A stretch of 64,000 nucleotides of DNA from assembly GCA_030549335.1 (NCBI GenBank), contig CM060194.1:62958547-63022546 (forward strand), in the 5' to 3' direction. Made by a program: the position numbers and the translations under genes. Below the pieces are notes generated by a model, which did no database searches, was not told where the DNA came from, and saw nothing but the letters and a program-made list of their open reading frames with translations. Shown here piece by piece: positions 49,489-61,800 of this stretch. The stretch comes from Pontederia crassipes. Taxonomy: Eukaryota; Streptophyta; Magnoliopsida; Commelinales; Pontederiaceae. How positions within the stretch are numbered: the stretch's first letter is position 1; the number at the start of each line of letters is the position of its first letter.

Positions 49489-49546
<58 letters not shown>

Positions 49547-49548
49547 AA
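49489..49548. repeat. (TA)n microsatellite, 60 bp
   Basis: About 30 uninterrupted TA units, one of the two longest arrays in the window. Confidence 0.97.
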
Positions 49549-51421
49549 TTAATGTACCTACAAAGCTTACAGCCCTGCCTAATAACGATGAAATGCTTAA
49601 GTTTAGATATATGCATGGTAAGTAATTAATTAATGGCATAAAGTAGCCGTTCTATTATCTGACATTTTATAATTAGGACTTTAATTCAATTTGAACTCTG
49701 GGAATCAGCGCTAAAATCAATAGTAAATGGGGCTTTAGCAACTTTACTTTTAAACATTATGCTCTTTTTTATTTTTTATTTGCAAAACTTGATTTTCTTC
49801 GTAGATGATAAAAATAAAAATTGTTTAACATTTTATATGAAAATATTGAAAAGCTACTTCTACTAACGTTTAGCGATTTATAATTTTTTATAATTTTACT
49901 CTTATTCAAATGTATTATTTATTTTTCAACTTACTTATTATTTTCTCTTTTTTATTTTATGACCATTTAACTATATTTTTCTTTATATTCATGTCTACTT
50001 AGTTACAAATTATTTATATATTAATAATGAATAAAAAAGTAATTTAATAAATAATATTTTTATATCATGTGTGCACTATATATAATTTATTGTCAATATA
50101 AATTTTTATATATTTTAACAAAAAAAATAATTGTGATATTTTATTTTATTTAATTGATATATAAATAATTTATTTATAATATTATAATAGAATTTATATA
50201 GTGCTTAAATTAAATAATTCATCGTATTTCAAATTATATTATTTTATATTCGTCGGCTAATTTTATAGTTAATTTTATCAAACATTTATTTATTAAAATT
50301 TCTAAATATTAATCATTATTCGTTATCTGTTAATTAAATTATTATTCATTATCAAACTGTTATTTATTTATTAAATCGTTAATAATACCAAAGAGAGGGT
50401 AAGTGTTGAACTGCATGCAATATTGGAGAAATTTCTAGGCGAGATCGAGCTTCTGACTGAATTAAATAAGCATCCTTTTAATTTGGTTGCAATTTACAAG
50501 ATATAGACATGACGCTGGTTCTGACTGCCGTGCATATAGTTGTCATCATATATATTATAAATAATATGATCAATTTGGTCATTTAACTAGTTCCGATATA
50601 TCTGGTGACATGCCATTATGGGGAACTCTCACCTTGTCTTTGAGCATACCAACAAAACTAGCATGCCTACAATTAATTGAGTTGTTTGCATCTTTCTTCT
50701 CCCCGTGTATATATATATGTATGTATATATTACAACTTCTTCAGGAGGCAACGGCTCCACTTGGTGTGACTTCGGTTGGTATTTACCAAGACAAAGGTTG
50801 CCTTCACACACCTCGCTGTCCCTCCTCTCGCCATCTCAAGCAAAAAATTTTTCTAACCATAATTAACATCTAATTAATTCAATATTAGAATGAAAATATC
50901 TAAAAACGATAAATTCCACTGAAACTAATGACTCTAACCTCGATCAAATGCAATTCTATTAACTAATTATGCCAATCAAATTTAATTCTCACGTATATAC
51001 TATAAATGTATGGGTAAAATGAATAGTTTATATGCTACAGTATATAATAATTTGATGAATAATAATATGTACAATAGGTCGATCGAAAATATTAATAATA
51101 ATAGCGCCCTCTTTAATATATATTATATAGGAAATGTTCCACTAATTGCAGAAAATATTATAATATCATAAATATGATATCTCAGTTAACTATAGATAAG
51201 GTTTTTAGTGCCACTTATATATAAATCTGGACACCCTCTGCATATGTCGTCATGCCGGGTCGGTTGTTCCTCCGACTAAAAATGCGGCATGTCGCCGCAC
51301 ATGGTCATGGGTCACATTTTAATTAATTGTACTTAATTATATGCATGGTTAATAATTAACAATTTTCAGACAATAAACTTTATGTGAACCCAACGTGCAT
51401 ATGCATACATGTATATATATG

Positions 51422-51422
<1 letters not shown>

Positions 51423-51453
<31 letters not shown>
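51423..51453. repeat. (TA)n microsatellite
   Basis: About 15 uninterrupted TA units. Confidence 0.95.
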
Positions 51454-51456
<3 letters not shown>

Positions 51457-52215
51457 TTTTGTCGCATTGAATGATATGAGGTATCGAGCATGCATTTCCT
51501 TGTCCCTAAATTTTGGAGATATGTCTCTTGATTGTGATATGGGGCTCGTTAAGAAAGTAATTAAATAACAACTCCATGTAACCTGAATCAAGAGATTAAT
51601 GAATAGAAAAGTGATCGGTTCTTTTCTTTCCTTGTTTTTTGGCCGTCCACGCGTGATAATTAATGCTCGAGGATCATGCGACACTGAAATTACAAGAATT
51701 ACTACGTTAGCGATGTAAAAGTTTTAGACCCTAAAATTGGTGAAGATTCAAAAGTGAAAACATAGTCAAGGTAGATGGATTCCTTTATTGCAAAATGCTT
51801 ATTATATTTGTTATCCTAACCAATTTTTTTAAAATTTAAGTCTTGATTTTATAACTTTAATATTTCTCTTCGTGGGTGGACCAGTGACAATTTTGATTTA
51901 GTCCGTCTCATTATGTGGACAACAAAAAATTTTTTAATAAAAGTTTAACAAAATTTAAACTCGATTTTTTATTAATCAAAATTTTTTAACAACTTAAGTT
52001 ATTAAAAAAAATAACGATAATTGATTTTATATTTTTAACATTTATACACAATAGATTGAAAACATAAAAAAATGTGTGTGCTTCAATTAAGCATTCATTG
52101 ATTTGTTTCCGAAAAAATAACGAATGTGTGAAGTACGCAAATGTCGTGTGTATCATTAAGCTAGATAGAACGTAGATTGATTGCATGCGTGATTATCATA
52201 TTAATATGATTGTCC

Positions 52216-52221
<6 letters not shown>

Positions 52222-52278
<57 letters not shown>
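52222..52278. repeat. (TA)n microsatellite, 57 bp
   Basis: About 28 uninterrupted TA units, preceded by CATATACATA. Confidence 0.97.
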
Positions 52279-52281
<3 letters not shown>

Positions 52282-54349
52282 GATTTGAACGTCCATTAAA
52301 TTACTTAGTCGTATACATGGTTAAACATATGCATTTATCAACACAATAAACTGATTGTGCTAATAAATTTTAGAAAGAAACTTTTGATTACTCGTACATG
52401 TGATTATATTTTATCATTTGGTCGATTGAAATGAATCTGTTAAAATTAACTGATTGAATATATATCTGGATACATAAAAGAAATCAACAAATATTGTGAT
52501 AAAATATTTTTTTTCCAGACATTGATATGGGCCATGGATTTAAGAAAGGTTGTCTCCATTTGAAACAAAGTTTTTTCTTTAAGGTCCTTTTCGTTCTTGC
52601 ACCTTGACGCATGACCTAATTGTTTTCCATGCAAGTCTACTGGGAGTTCATCTTGACCAGCTTTCTTCAAAGCAGTCCCTGGCCTGCATGTCCCTCCCTC
52701 AGGTGTTATGGGGCATGCATGAACATGTGAATGGGGCTTAATTAGCAAAGAAGTTGGAGCACATTGATGATGTGGTTGGTATGGGAACATTTGGGGACTC
52801 CTTACTTTGTAATGTGACAGAAGAGTACACAAAAAATAATGGCAATGAGACATGAGTTAGCATCAGGTAATGAATGAAAATTTCACTTGCCATGACCTTG
52901 TGGTTGCAAAATAAGATGATAATTAATAAACACACTTAAGCAAGGATGATTTGCACAACCGAATAGTAGAGCATGTCCTAGGATCACTGGTATTAGTAAT
53001 CCTTAGTTTGATTTTAGAGTCATTATTTTGATCAGGATTTATTTATATAATTTTCATTAGAACATCGAAATTAATCAAGTGTTAACAATTTTGAACACCG
53101 ATGAACCGGTGGGTCTTGATCGGAAAAAGAAAACACACTTCATTATCACCACGAGTCAATGAACACTGGTCATTATTTTAATAATTTATATATGGTCATT
53201 ATTCATAGATAAATCATGAACTAAAATTTGCTCTATTTTATATTTATTTTAAATTCAGAAGATATCCAACTATATTTATAATATTGTTAGGACTTAATTT
53301 TTTTTGGTATGATCAAAGATATCATAATTAAAAAGAAGTTAAAATGCGATAATCTCAGTGGAAACTTTATGTATCTTCTAAGAAACTTGAACCAACAATT
53401 AATTGCGGTTTGTATCCTTCGTCAATCAACCAAGATATGACTGATAAAAGATGTGCAACTTTTGATTAATCAGAAAGCATATAATATATATGCATGGAAA
53501 ATATTTCAACAAATAGCACATTTTATCTTTTTTGGGCGAAAGATCACCTTTAACTTCATTATGTGAATTTTGAGCAGTGGAGTATTGTCTTCTTTTTTTA
53601 TTGTTCAGTCATATATTACTGGTCCAAATTTTTTATGTAATAACATCATGTTAAAGAGAAAAGGAAATTATGATACAGTTTGTTTCTCAAAAAAAAAAAA
53701 CGAAGGCAAAAGAAATATTTTTTTCACTGATGCTATTTTATAGAAAATGAAGTCATTATTTATATCAATGACTATATATAATATTAGAGCATGAAGTAAA
53801 AAAAATCAATATTTTATAGTTTCTTCGAAGTAAAATTATTTCACAATCCTTCCCGAAGGACTAATACACCAAGCCGATATATTTTTTATTTAGGAATTAT
53901 GTCAATGCAACATTTTTTTTATTATCGTGTAAACGTATCATTTTTATTTTTTTGGATTCCTAATATACCCTTGCACTTATCACGAGGTTGTCACACGCGT
54001 CCTCTTTTTTCCACCCCTTACGTACGTCTCCTCCTTCGGTCATTCGTATTCAACGGTAACCTCGTCGTTACCTTCTATTTACAGTTCTGCCACCAGCAGG
54101 GTGCGACGTCACCATTAGCAGTAGCAACAACACACCGCGGACACTTCGAGTCCCGCACGTGTCTGGCCGCGAGCCACGTGCCGAACTAGCCGTTCAAAGC
54201 TGACTTGGGGTTACCTCTGCTAACCCTAGTTAATATATATACAAAAAAAAATATTTTTTATCCCCTTTTCGTTATATGATACAAATAATATAATATATAG
54301 AGGAAGAATTAAATGGTTTCTGTAATATCGATAAATAAATATACTTATA

Positions 54350-55115
54350 TGGAAGCAACCGCGTAGCTATAAATATTTAAGCCGTCGTCAACTCCACGCA
54401 AAAGAAAGCTGTAGGCTTTATGACCTCCAGCGAGCAGTAAAGGAGCAGAAAGAGAGCGAGTGTGTGTGTGTGTGAGAGAGAGAGAGGAGAGAGAACGAGA
54501 GCATCGAATCGGAGGTCCTTTAATGGAGGTTGAACGACCTTGGCGTTCTCCGAGAATTCCCACCGACCTAATTCACCTTTCCCTCAGGCGTGCTTGCTGA
54601 GCAAAAGGAGCTATCCAAAGCTTTCTTCTTTGACGCCTTCCCTTTCCCTGTGTCCCTGTTTGAAAGCCAACAGCTGTGACTGTGAGCTTAGTGAAGCCGG
54701 TGAGGTGTTGTTTGTGCCGGGCTCTCTTGAGTTTATCCTTCTGTGTCCTTCTTCTTCGTCTTCTTCTTCTCCTTCTTCTATTTCGTTCCGGTGCGTGCCA
54801 CTGTTTGATGATCCTGGAACAGCAGGTCAACAGAACAGACAGCTGCTGCGTCTTTTTACTGGTCACAGATTGTGTTGTCTGCTAACAGGATCAGCATCAT
54901 ATGTTGACAAAAATGGCTCCTTGTCTGCAATTGTTCGCGTTTGTTGTCTGATTCCGGGGAAGGTTCCAAAAAAAATCCCTCTTTTCGGGGTTTCCCTGTG
55001 CCCTTCCTGTACTCCCCTGTTCTGGCGCTGGAAAAAACTAAGGTTGTGTTATTTTGCCGTCTTCGAGTTTGCTCAAGTAGGCGGTGTAGTTGCAGGAACT
55101 TTGTGAGGGGTGCGG
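54350..55115 (+). promoter_or_regulatory. PINOID core promoter and long 5' leader
   Basis: GCTATAAATATTTAAG at about 54366-54381 is a good TATA box. If transcription starts near 54400, the leader is about 700 nt and carries a GT/GA repeat (54460-54495), a short uORF (54523-54600) and a CTT-rich tract (54741-54780). Possible splice signals inside the leader (CCG|GTGAGG near 54701, TAACAG|GATC near 54889) would remove part of it. No experimental support is available here. Confidence 0.5.
54523..54600 (+). CDS. Upstream ORF in the PINOID leader (25 aa)
   Basis: The first ATG after the presumed transcription start opens a 25-codon frame beginning MEVERPWRSPRIPTDLIHLS and closing at TGA 54598-54600, about 515 nt ahead of the kinase start. 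In leaders, such frames usually reduce translation of the main protein. Whether it is translated is not known and it could be chance. Confidence 0.35.
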   Translation: MEVERPWRSPRIPTDLIHLSLRRAC

Positions 55116-56814
55116 ATGCAGACGATGGATTTAATGCCGGATTCCGATGGCGAGGTGGGCTCGGAGGCGCTGAACTCGAGCCAGAGCTCAATGAGCAGCA
55201 GAGACGAGAGCTGCGAAGATGTCCGGTGCAGCAGTTTCTCTCGCCTTTCCTTCGACGCGGCTCCTGCGGTCCCTGCGGTTGAGCAGCCAAGCGATGCCGG
55301 ACTACCCGCCGGTTCCCAAGTGGGTGTTCCTTCGAAGCCCTGCCGCTCGTCGGACCCGGCGTTTGGACAGCTAAGCCGCTCCGGCGCGGGGAGGATTCCG
55401 GCAGGCGTCGGACATCGGGATTTCAAGCTGATCCGCCGGATTGGGAGCGGCGACATTGGTACCGTTTACCTGTGCCGGCTCCGGGAGGAGTCCGGTGGCG
55501 CTTGCTTCCCGGGGGCTTCGGAATACGTCTACGCGATGAAGATCGTGGACAAACGCGCGCTCGCGATCAAGAAGAAGCTGGAAAGGGCGGCGACGGAGAA
55601 GAGGATCCTCAGGGCGCTGAACCACCCGTTCCTTCCCACACTCTTTGCAGACTTCGACGCAGCGCCTCATTACTCGTGCGTCGTCATGGAGTACTGTGGC
55701 GGCGGCGACCTCCATACTCTCCGCCATCGCCAGCCAGGCGGAAGCTTCTCCGTCGCCGCGACAAGGTCCGCCCTGAAAAAAATCCTCCTTTTCCTACATT
55801 TTCTCATCCTCCTAGAAAGGCCACATCTTTATCCAAATACTGCTAAACGCTGTCATGTTTTTGCACAAAAAAAATGGTTTTTTTCCCTCGACGATAAAAT
55901 TTGCTTTCGTGGATGGAGCAAAATTTGCAGTTTGCACCATGACAAGACTGCAATTGCTTATTCTACACGGAAAACGTCTCTTTTCATTTTTGAAGACTTC
56001 CGAATGTTCTTTTTCTTCTGTTCCGGTGCTGATTTTTATCATTGCCTACAGGTTCTACGCCGCGGAGGTGTTGTTGGCGTTGGAGTACCTCCACATGCTC
56101 GGCGTCGTCTACCGCGACCTCAAGCCGGAGAACATCCTCATCCGCTCCGACGGTCACATCATGCTCTCCGACTTCGACCTCTCCCTTGAATCCACGTCGA
56201 CACCAACCGTTGAGCACGTCAAGCTCTCTCCGCCCGACGCCGCCCACTCCGCCGGCTACGTCGGCTGCACTTCCAGCGATCCCTCCTGCATGCCGTCGTT
56301 CAGGACGCGTCGGACATCGGCGGCCCCGAGCCGGCTGTTCGTGGCGGAGCCCGTGGCCGCGCGGTCGTGCTCCTTCGTGGGCACCCACGAGTACGTCGCG
56401 CCCGAGGTCGCTTCCGGCCGGCCCCACGGCAGCGCCGTGGACTGGTGGGCCTACGGCGTCCTCCTGTACGAGCTCCTCTACGGTCGGACCCCCTTCTTGG
56501 GCCCCACCAACGAGGCCACCCTGCGCAACATCATCCGTCAGCCCCTGGCGTTCCCGCCGCCGACGCCGTCTTCCTCCGGCGGCGGCAATCCACCGGACTC
56601 CGCCGCAAGGGACCTCATCGCGGGCCTGCTGGCCAAGGATCCGGCCGCCCGGCTGGGCTCGACGCGCGGTGCGGCCGATGTGAAGAGCCACCGGTTCTTC
56701 AAGGGGCTAAACTTCGCGCTCATGCGCTCGTGCCGGCCTCCCTTCGTCCCCGGTCGAGTCCGGTCCGCGACCCGCGCCAACGCGTCTAAACCAGTTCCGG
56801 TCGAGTTTTTCTGA
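55116..56814 (+). CDS. PID: PINOID, AGCVIII Ser/Thr kinase of polar auxin transport
   Basis: Two exons, 55116-55765 and 56052-56814, 470 aa. The N terminus matches [14 protein letters not shown] (9-16), then [13 protein letters not shown] (38-50). Kinase parts: glycine loop [11 protein letters not shown] (110-120), Lys142 in [24 protein letters not shown] (191-206), catalytic YRDLKPEN (237-244), and DFD (257-259) in place of DFG, typical of plant AGCVIII kinases. A 60-residue insert separates DFD from [12 protein letters not shown] (324-335); Ser324 matches the PDK1-dependent activation site of Arabidopsis PID. The C-terminal VEFF resembles the hydrophobic end of the family. The single intron lies just before [17 protein letters not shown], the position known from PID and absent from Arabidopsis WAG1/WAG2. 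By family it phosphorylates PIN efflux carriers at the plasma membrane to direct auxin flow (maize BIF2, rice OsPID). The in-frame upstream GTG was rejected in favour of the first ATG. Very GC-rich coding sequence. Confidence 0.95.
55766..56051 (+). other. PINOID intron (286 bp)
   Basis: Donor ACAAG|GTCCGC (a weak match after GT) and acceptor TGCCTACAG. Both flanking frames stay open a long way into the intron, but only this join preserves the kinase text SVAATRFYAAEV. The intron is T-rich against GC-rich exons. Confidence 0.88.
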
Positions 56815-59800
56815 ACCGCGGTTCTCCGGGATTTGCTGCCGCTCTTTGTAACAGGCTACACGATTTGATCCGCTGCCCCATGAAACGTGTGGCCACCTTT
56901 TTTTTGGGTTGTTGGATTAAGCTGCAGGTCGTAGTAATTATATACGTGTAGTACGTACGTAACGTAATTAATGATGGGGAAATACAAATTGTATAGATGC
57001 GTTGACTTAGTGCAAAGTGGACAATATGATTGTCTGATAATTACGTACAAGGTTTACTTAATCGTCGTGCTTTTTGTCCCCTCACCCCTACGCCACGGTG
57101 TTTAGTGTAATTTATAATTAGCACGTGAAATTGGATTAATTGTGACTTCGAGGTCCCTCGATTAGTGGCGATTGAATTTGTACCTTTCCTCCTCGATCCG
57201 TATCATGTGTGTAATGCATGGTTGTTGACTCCTATTCTCTTAACTGGTTCGTTAAATAAATACAACATTGAGTTTTGAAAGCACTGCCCGGTTGCGTGAC
57301 ATGTTTTGAGATTTAGGGGGGGTTGTGTCGGTTGTGCTTCTACTCGTGATATTGAAGAATATACAAGTATATATGTCATATATATATATGGATTTAATGT
57401 AGGTGTATGTGTAAATCATGTCATATATATATATGTTGTCGAAATTAAATGAATCAATTTAACTTACGTGGGGTTTTGGACTTCATTTGTCGTGCTTGGG
57501 GCAAAGGCAAAGGTTATGACGGACAAGTCTCGAACGTGGAGGCGTAGGGTGCGATGTCTTGGACGGACATATATGTATATATGGATCAGGGGGCACGTAA
57601 TTAACTCGTTTGATTCAATCTCGTCTCGTCTCGTGTGGTCCGTTTCGATGTCGATGTTTGATTCCTTGGTGCGTCGCATCGACGCTGCCGTGGTCGATCG
57701 GCTCTTCCTCCGTCGTCACTTTTTTTTTTTTTTTGGTTCTTTTATGCTCCTTGATTATGGATTCGGTTATACAAATATATGTATGTTATTTTAAATTCAC
57801 TTTCCAATCGATGCAATTAAATGTTAGCATAAGTTGAATTGAGAGTCATACCTTAACAAGTGAACGTCGGATGAACGCGGATGACTCGTCAGTCAATTTG
57901 AAACATGTTTATAGAGACACATGCGTCTTATAATCTCAATTGAACGATCTTATAAATTAGGGTTTATATATATTTATATATAATATTGAGTTTGAACGCA
58001 GTAAAATCCGTAATTGACATTATTTTTTTTAATCTCCATCCAAGCTCGTACGTGTTTACCTTTTTTTTTTTGTCACACTTGATTGGAGATCAATGTAAAA
58101 TTAATGAATAATTTGATTTTATTAACCCTACATAAATGAGAAAAACAATCACTATCCTCCTGAATTTTCAGCATAATTTGCCAATAAACACCTCAAAAGT
58201 TGATAAAATCATTATCATTTTTTCTATATATATATATATATATATATAGTCATGTGAGGCTGGTGGACGCAAGTGCTCCCTCTTTGCCGGACCATGATAA
58301 CAACGTCGATTGGACTTGCCTTCGGATCATGTATGCATATCATGTATTTTTGTATAACCCTTGGACCCAGTCAGAACCATACAATACATATATGGTCCAT
58401 CCAATTCGTCCAATAAGTGTGCATATGCATGTAGGCCTATGTCCTAACGCCCAATTTTGCACCACCCCTCCCCTCCATTGCAAGCACATTGGCACGCCAA
58501 CTTATGTCACATTTTTTTTTCTTTCTCGTGCCTTCGTTCACTTGCTACTTACCACGCACACGAGCTTAATGCAACGTACTTTATATTTTATATTATTGTC
58601 AATTCTTTATGTAATGTTAATATCATAAATTAATGCTTTATATATAAATATCCTTTTTTTCTCATGGTCAAATAAGACGTACTTGTAGTAGGCATAATAG
58701 GGCTAGCTACTACGTGAGCAGTGAGCATGCAATTGACCGTCGGTCACAAGCCCTATTCATTACATGGACATCAATTCCGAGTTTCTCCTACTTTTACATT
58801 ACATCACCATATTTTTAAATGTGCCCCGTTGAAAACGAAAAGAAATTGAATGGTGTGCATGCATGCAGCAGTCTATATATATAAAGGGTGCAGGTCTAGT
58901 AAAATATATTAATACCTTAGACTGTGATGCATAATGAAGTGCAACTTAATCAATTCTAGAAGATATTGCTGTTAGTTCACCACCGGGTAGTAGTTAATTC
59001 GCCCTGCCAAGGAAGATTGTTAGGTAGGAATCTTTAGGTTGTGATTTTTTTTTTGTTTGGAAGTTCATTTATTGGACTAAATTTATAAAGAGCAATGTTA
59101 CTTTTCTTTTTACAAAAAAAATCGAACTTTCATAATCTATTAATATAGAATTTTGATACATCTGTCTGCAATAAATTGAAGAATGTAAGAGGTAAATCTT
59201 TCTAAAAAAAATTTCAAAATCTGTCATTAGACTCATATTGGCTAGTGGATCAGCCACTTTCTTTATTTTTGGAAAATAGTGAATACATTTAAAGTTGTAA
59301 GAATTAAGAGGACATATGACAAATATATGTTATAATCGTCCATAATTTTTATGACCACCATGAGAACTGAAATTCAAGATGAAGTCTTTCAATTAAATTT
59401 ATTTGATGAGATTGTTAATGATTTTTGGAAAGGATATTGCATGTTAAAAGAAATTGACTTTGCTCTTTCACCATCGTTCCATTGACGTGATCCTTATTTG
59501 AATGAAGTCGGAGATATTTGTTTACCTAAGCCCTCCTATAAGGGGACGTGAACGTGCTGAGACCTGCTAGGTCAAGTCCAAGCATCTCACTCATACAGAT
59601 GTATATACGACCTAATGGAGCAAGTCAAGTTATTAGAAAGCTAAAAACTTGGTCAATGAGTGGAAATATTGTATTCATATGATCAGTTTCTTTTTTTTTT
59701 TTCCTTCTCTTTTTCAGGGCTTAATTTTCAAATAGACAAATGTTTTCACCAAAAAGGTTGGCATCTGCTTTCTATAATATAAATATTGTGGAAATTTTGA

Positions 59801-61800
59801 TGGAGTAGAAGAAGAAATAAGAAGGTGAACGGATTGGACGGCCCCAAATACGGCGTCTGACGAGGAGGGGTGACGCCACGACTGAAACGTACATGCCTTT
59901 TATCTTTATTTGATTGAATAAGATGGTAATTAACAATCTTTAACAACTACAAGCTTATATTTTATCAGAATATATAAAGAATGCAGCGATATATTTTATT
60001 AAATATAAATATTTTTTGGAAAAAATATGAATTACAAAAAAACATTTAACAACCTTTAATAATTTTATTTCGTTATTTATCTGACCAAATATTTCTGTAT
60101 TTTTTTTAAAAAAAAGCTTAATGATCGTTTGTATATTTTTTATATTTAATAATTAAAATGTAACTGGTTCATGACCAGATTTAATTAAACAATTTTTAAA
60201 AGATAATGTTTGATAATCTTGTACCTAGCCTTGAATTTATATTCTTTATATAGCCAACAGAATAGAATTATTAAATAGTAAAAATAAAACAATAATTACT
60301 TATTAATGTAATAGAATCTAAAGAAGAAAGAAAAAATTGATATGGAGGCTGAAGCGACTGTGCATGGCTTTTCATTTTTTCATATATTCTAATAAAATAA
60401 TGAATATAATAATATACAAATAGTAGAATTATGTTATTAAATAACAAGAGTATAGTGAGATATAAGAAGTGACATTAAGAACATCACATGTAGTCTTCTA
60501 TCTACCCTCGTTGATTGTTTTTTTTTTTCACCTCTCGATGTTGATTGTTCAAATTCAGATGACACTAAAAATTATGTGTATTAATCATGAGTTTAAAATC
60601 TCGACTATTCTAATTACGCTCGAAATAATATGTCTAATTAACAAATGAGGTTATCTATGATTGTTTGTTTGATATCCATTTTTTATCTTTTCTTTGCTTT
60701 AATTTGATTGAATTGACGCTGGGTTAATTTGCATTCATGCATGCATTGCATGGGAAATGGAACAAGATAGAATGCATTGCATGGGAAATGGAACAAGATA
60801 GAGAGAGAGTTCATAGCATTTTGCCACAACTTTCGGATAGACAGATCATCTTTCGATCTTATTCAATTTTTTGTACTGTGATTTTAATCGAGCAATTACT
60901 TAATATTAATGAAACTTTCTTAAAGTAAAAAAGAGAGTCAGAGAGAGAGAAGAACGGGAGAGAGAGAGAGAGCCAGAGATGGAAGAACGGGAGAGAGAAA
61001 GAGAGTTGTTAGCTCTGTCACTTTGTGTCTGTGGACTGGTGTGAGTACGCTACGTGGTAAAGAAACATAATTACGTATGACGTATTGCAGTAGGCTAAGG
61101 CTATTTTATTTTTACCATCTATCCATCTTAACTTATCTTCTAGATCACAGTGCCACCCGCCACGCTACTGCCAAAGATTTAAGTCATGCAGCTCTCAATT
61201 TGAATTATTTGAATATTTATTTTATGAGTTATTAAAATTTGATCAAGAGTAGTGGTAATTTTTATTTAACAAGTTACCCTATATTTTTTCTATTCATTTT
61301 TTAGGGAATATTACACAAAAGATATTGGCAATATGAAGAAATGATTTATTTTATATAATTTTAATTACCCAGGTCTTCATCTTCAACAGATTCTTTCAAT
61401 GATTTTTTCTAAATACAACAATAATATAAGTTTTTTTTATTTTTGAGCTTTTTTACTTACATCTCTAGTCTCTACCCAACAGTAAGATATAAAAATAGTC
61501 AAATGTTAATTTAATTTAAGAAAAGATATTTTAAAGTTTAACTCTAAACTAAATTTGATAGATGATCAGTAGATAGGATCCTAGGGTTGAAAAGATCGTA
61601 ATAGTGTGCGACTTTCAAAATTATTATTGGAATTCACATTTTATTTCCCTCTACTATGAAATTAGTCAAATACAAATATCCCTAGAAACAACTCTTAATC
61701 TAACTCCTTTAAACTTTTACAATATGTTTCTATGCAAACTTTCTATTGATTTATACACAATGTTTGTTTGTTGCACTACCTTTTGTCCTTAAACAACACA
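56815..61800. other. PINOID 3' flank and AT-rich intergenic DNA
   Basis: The first 200 nt are probably PINOID 3' UTR. Beyond that no gene is recognised. Short TA arrays (58225-58248 and others), a repeated TCTCG stretch near 57617-57635, a perfect 31-bp tandem duplication and a GA-rich tract (60930-61006) are present. Confidence 0.45.
60741..60802. repeat. Perfect 31-bp tandem duplication
   Basis: Units 60741-60771 and 60772-60802 are identical, beginning ATGCATTGCATGGGAAATGG. It is followed by a GA-rich tract with repeated GAACGGGAGAGAGA. Perfect identity means a recent slip. Confidence 0.95.

Larger units (their letters stand above)
48001..54350. other. AT-rich intergenic DNA upstream of PINOID
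   Basis: No gene is recognisable. The region holds several TA arrays, a CT-rich patch at 48900-48995 and a GC-richer patch at 53985-54190. Open frames (for example 52446-52853 minus) match nothing I know. Confidence 0.45.

Noticed and set aside
52790-52840. miR156-like string TGACAGAAGAG
   Set aside because: Only the first 11 bases fit and no facing star arm or hairpin is present.
54540-55106. 188-codon open frame ahead of PINOID
   Set aside because: It lies in the leader, does not begin at ATG, and encodes a Ser/Leu/Cys-rich composition-driven peptide.
55855-56051. Open frame running through the PINOID intron
   Set aside because: The T-rich segment is bounded by GT-AG sites, and only its removal restores the conserved kinase sequence.
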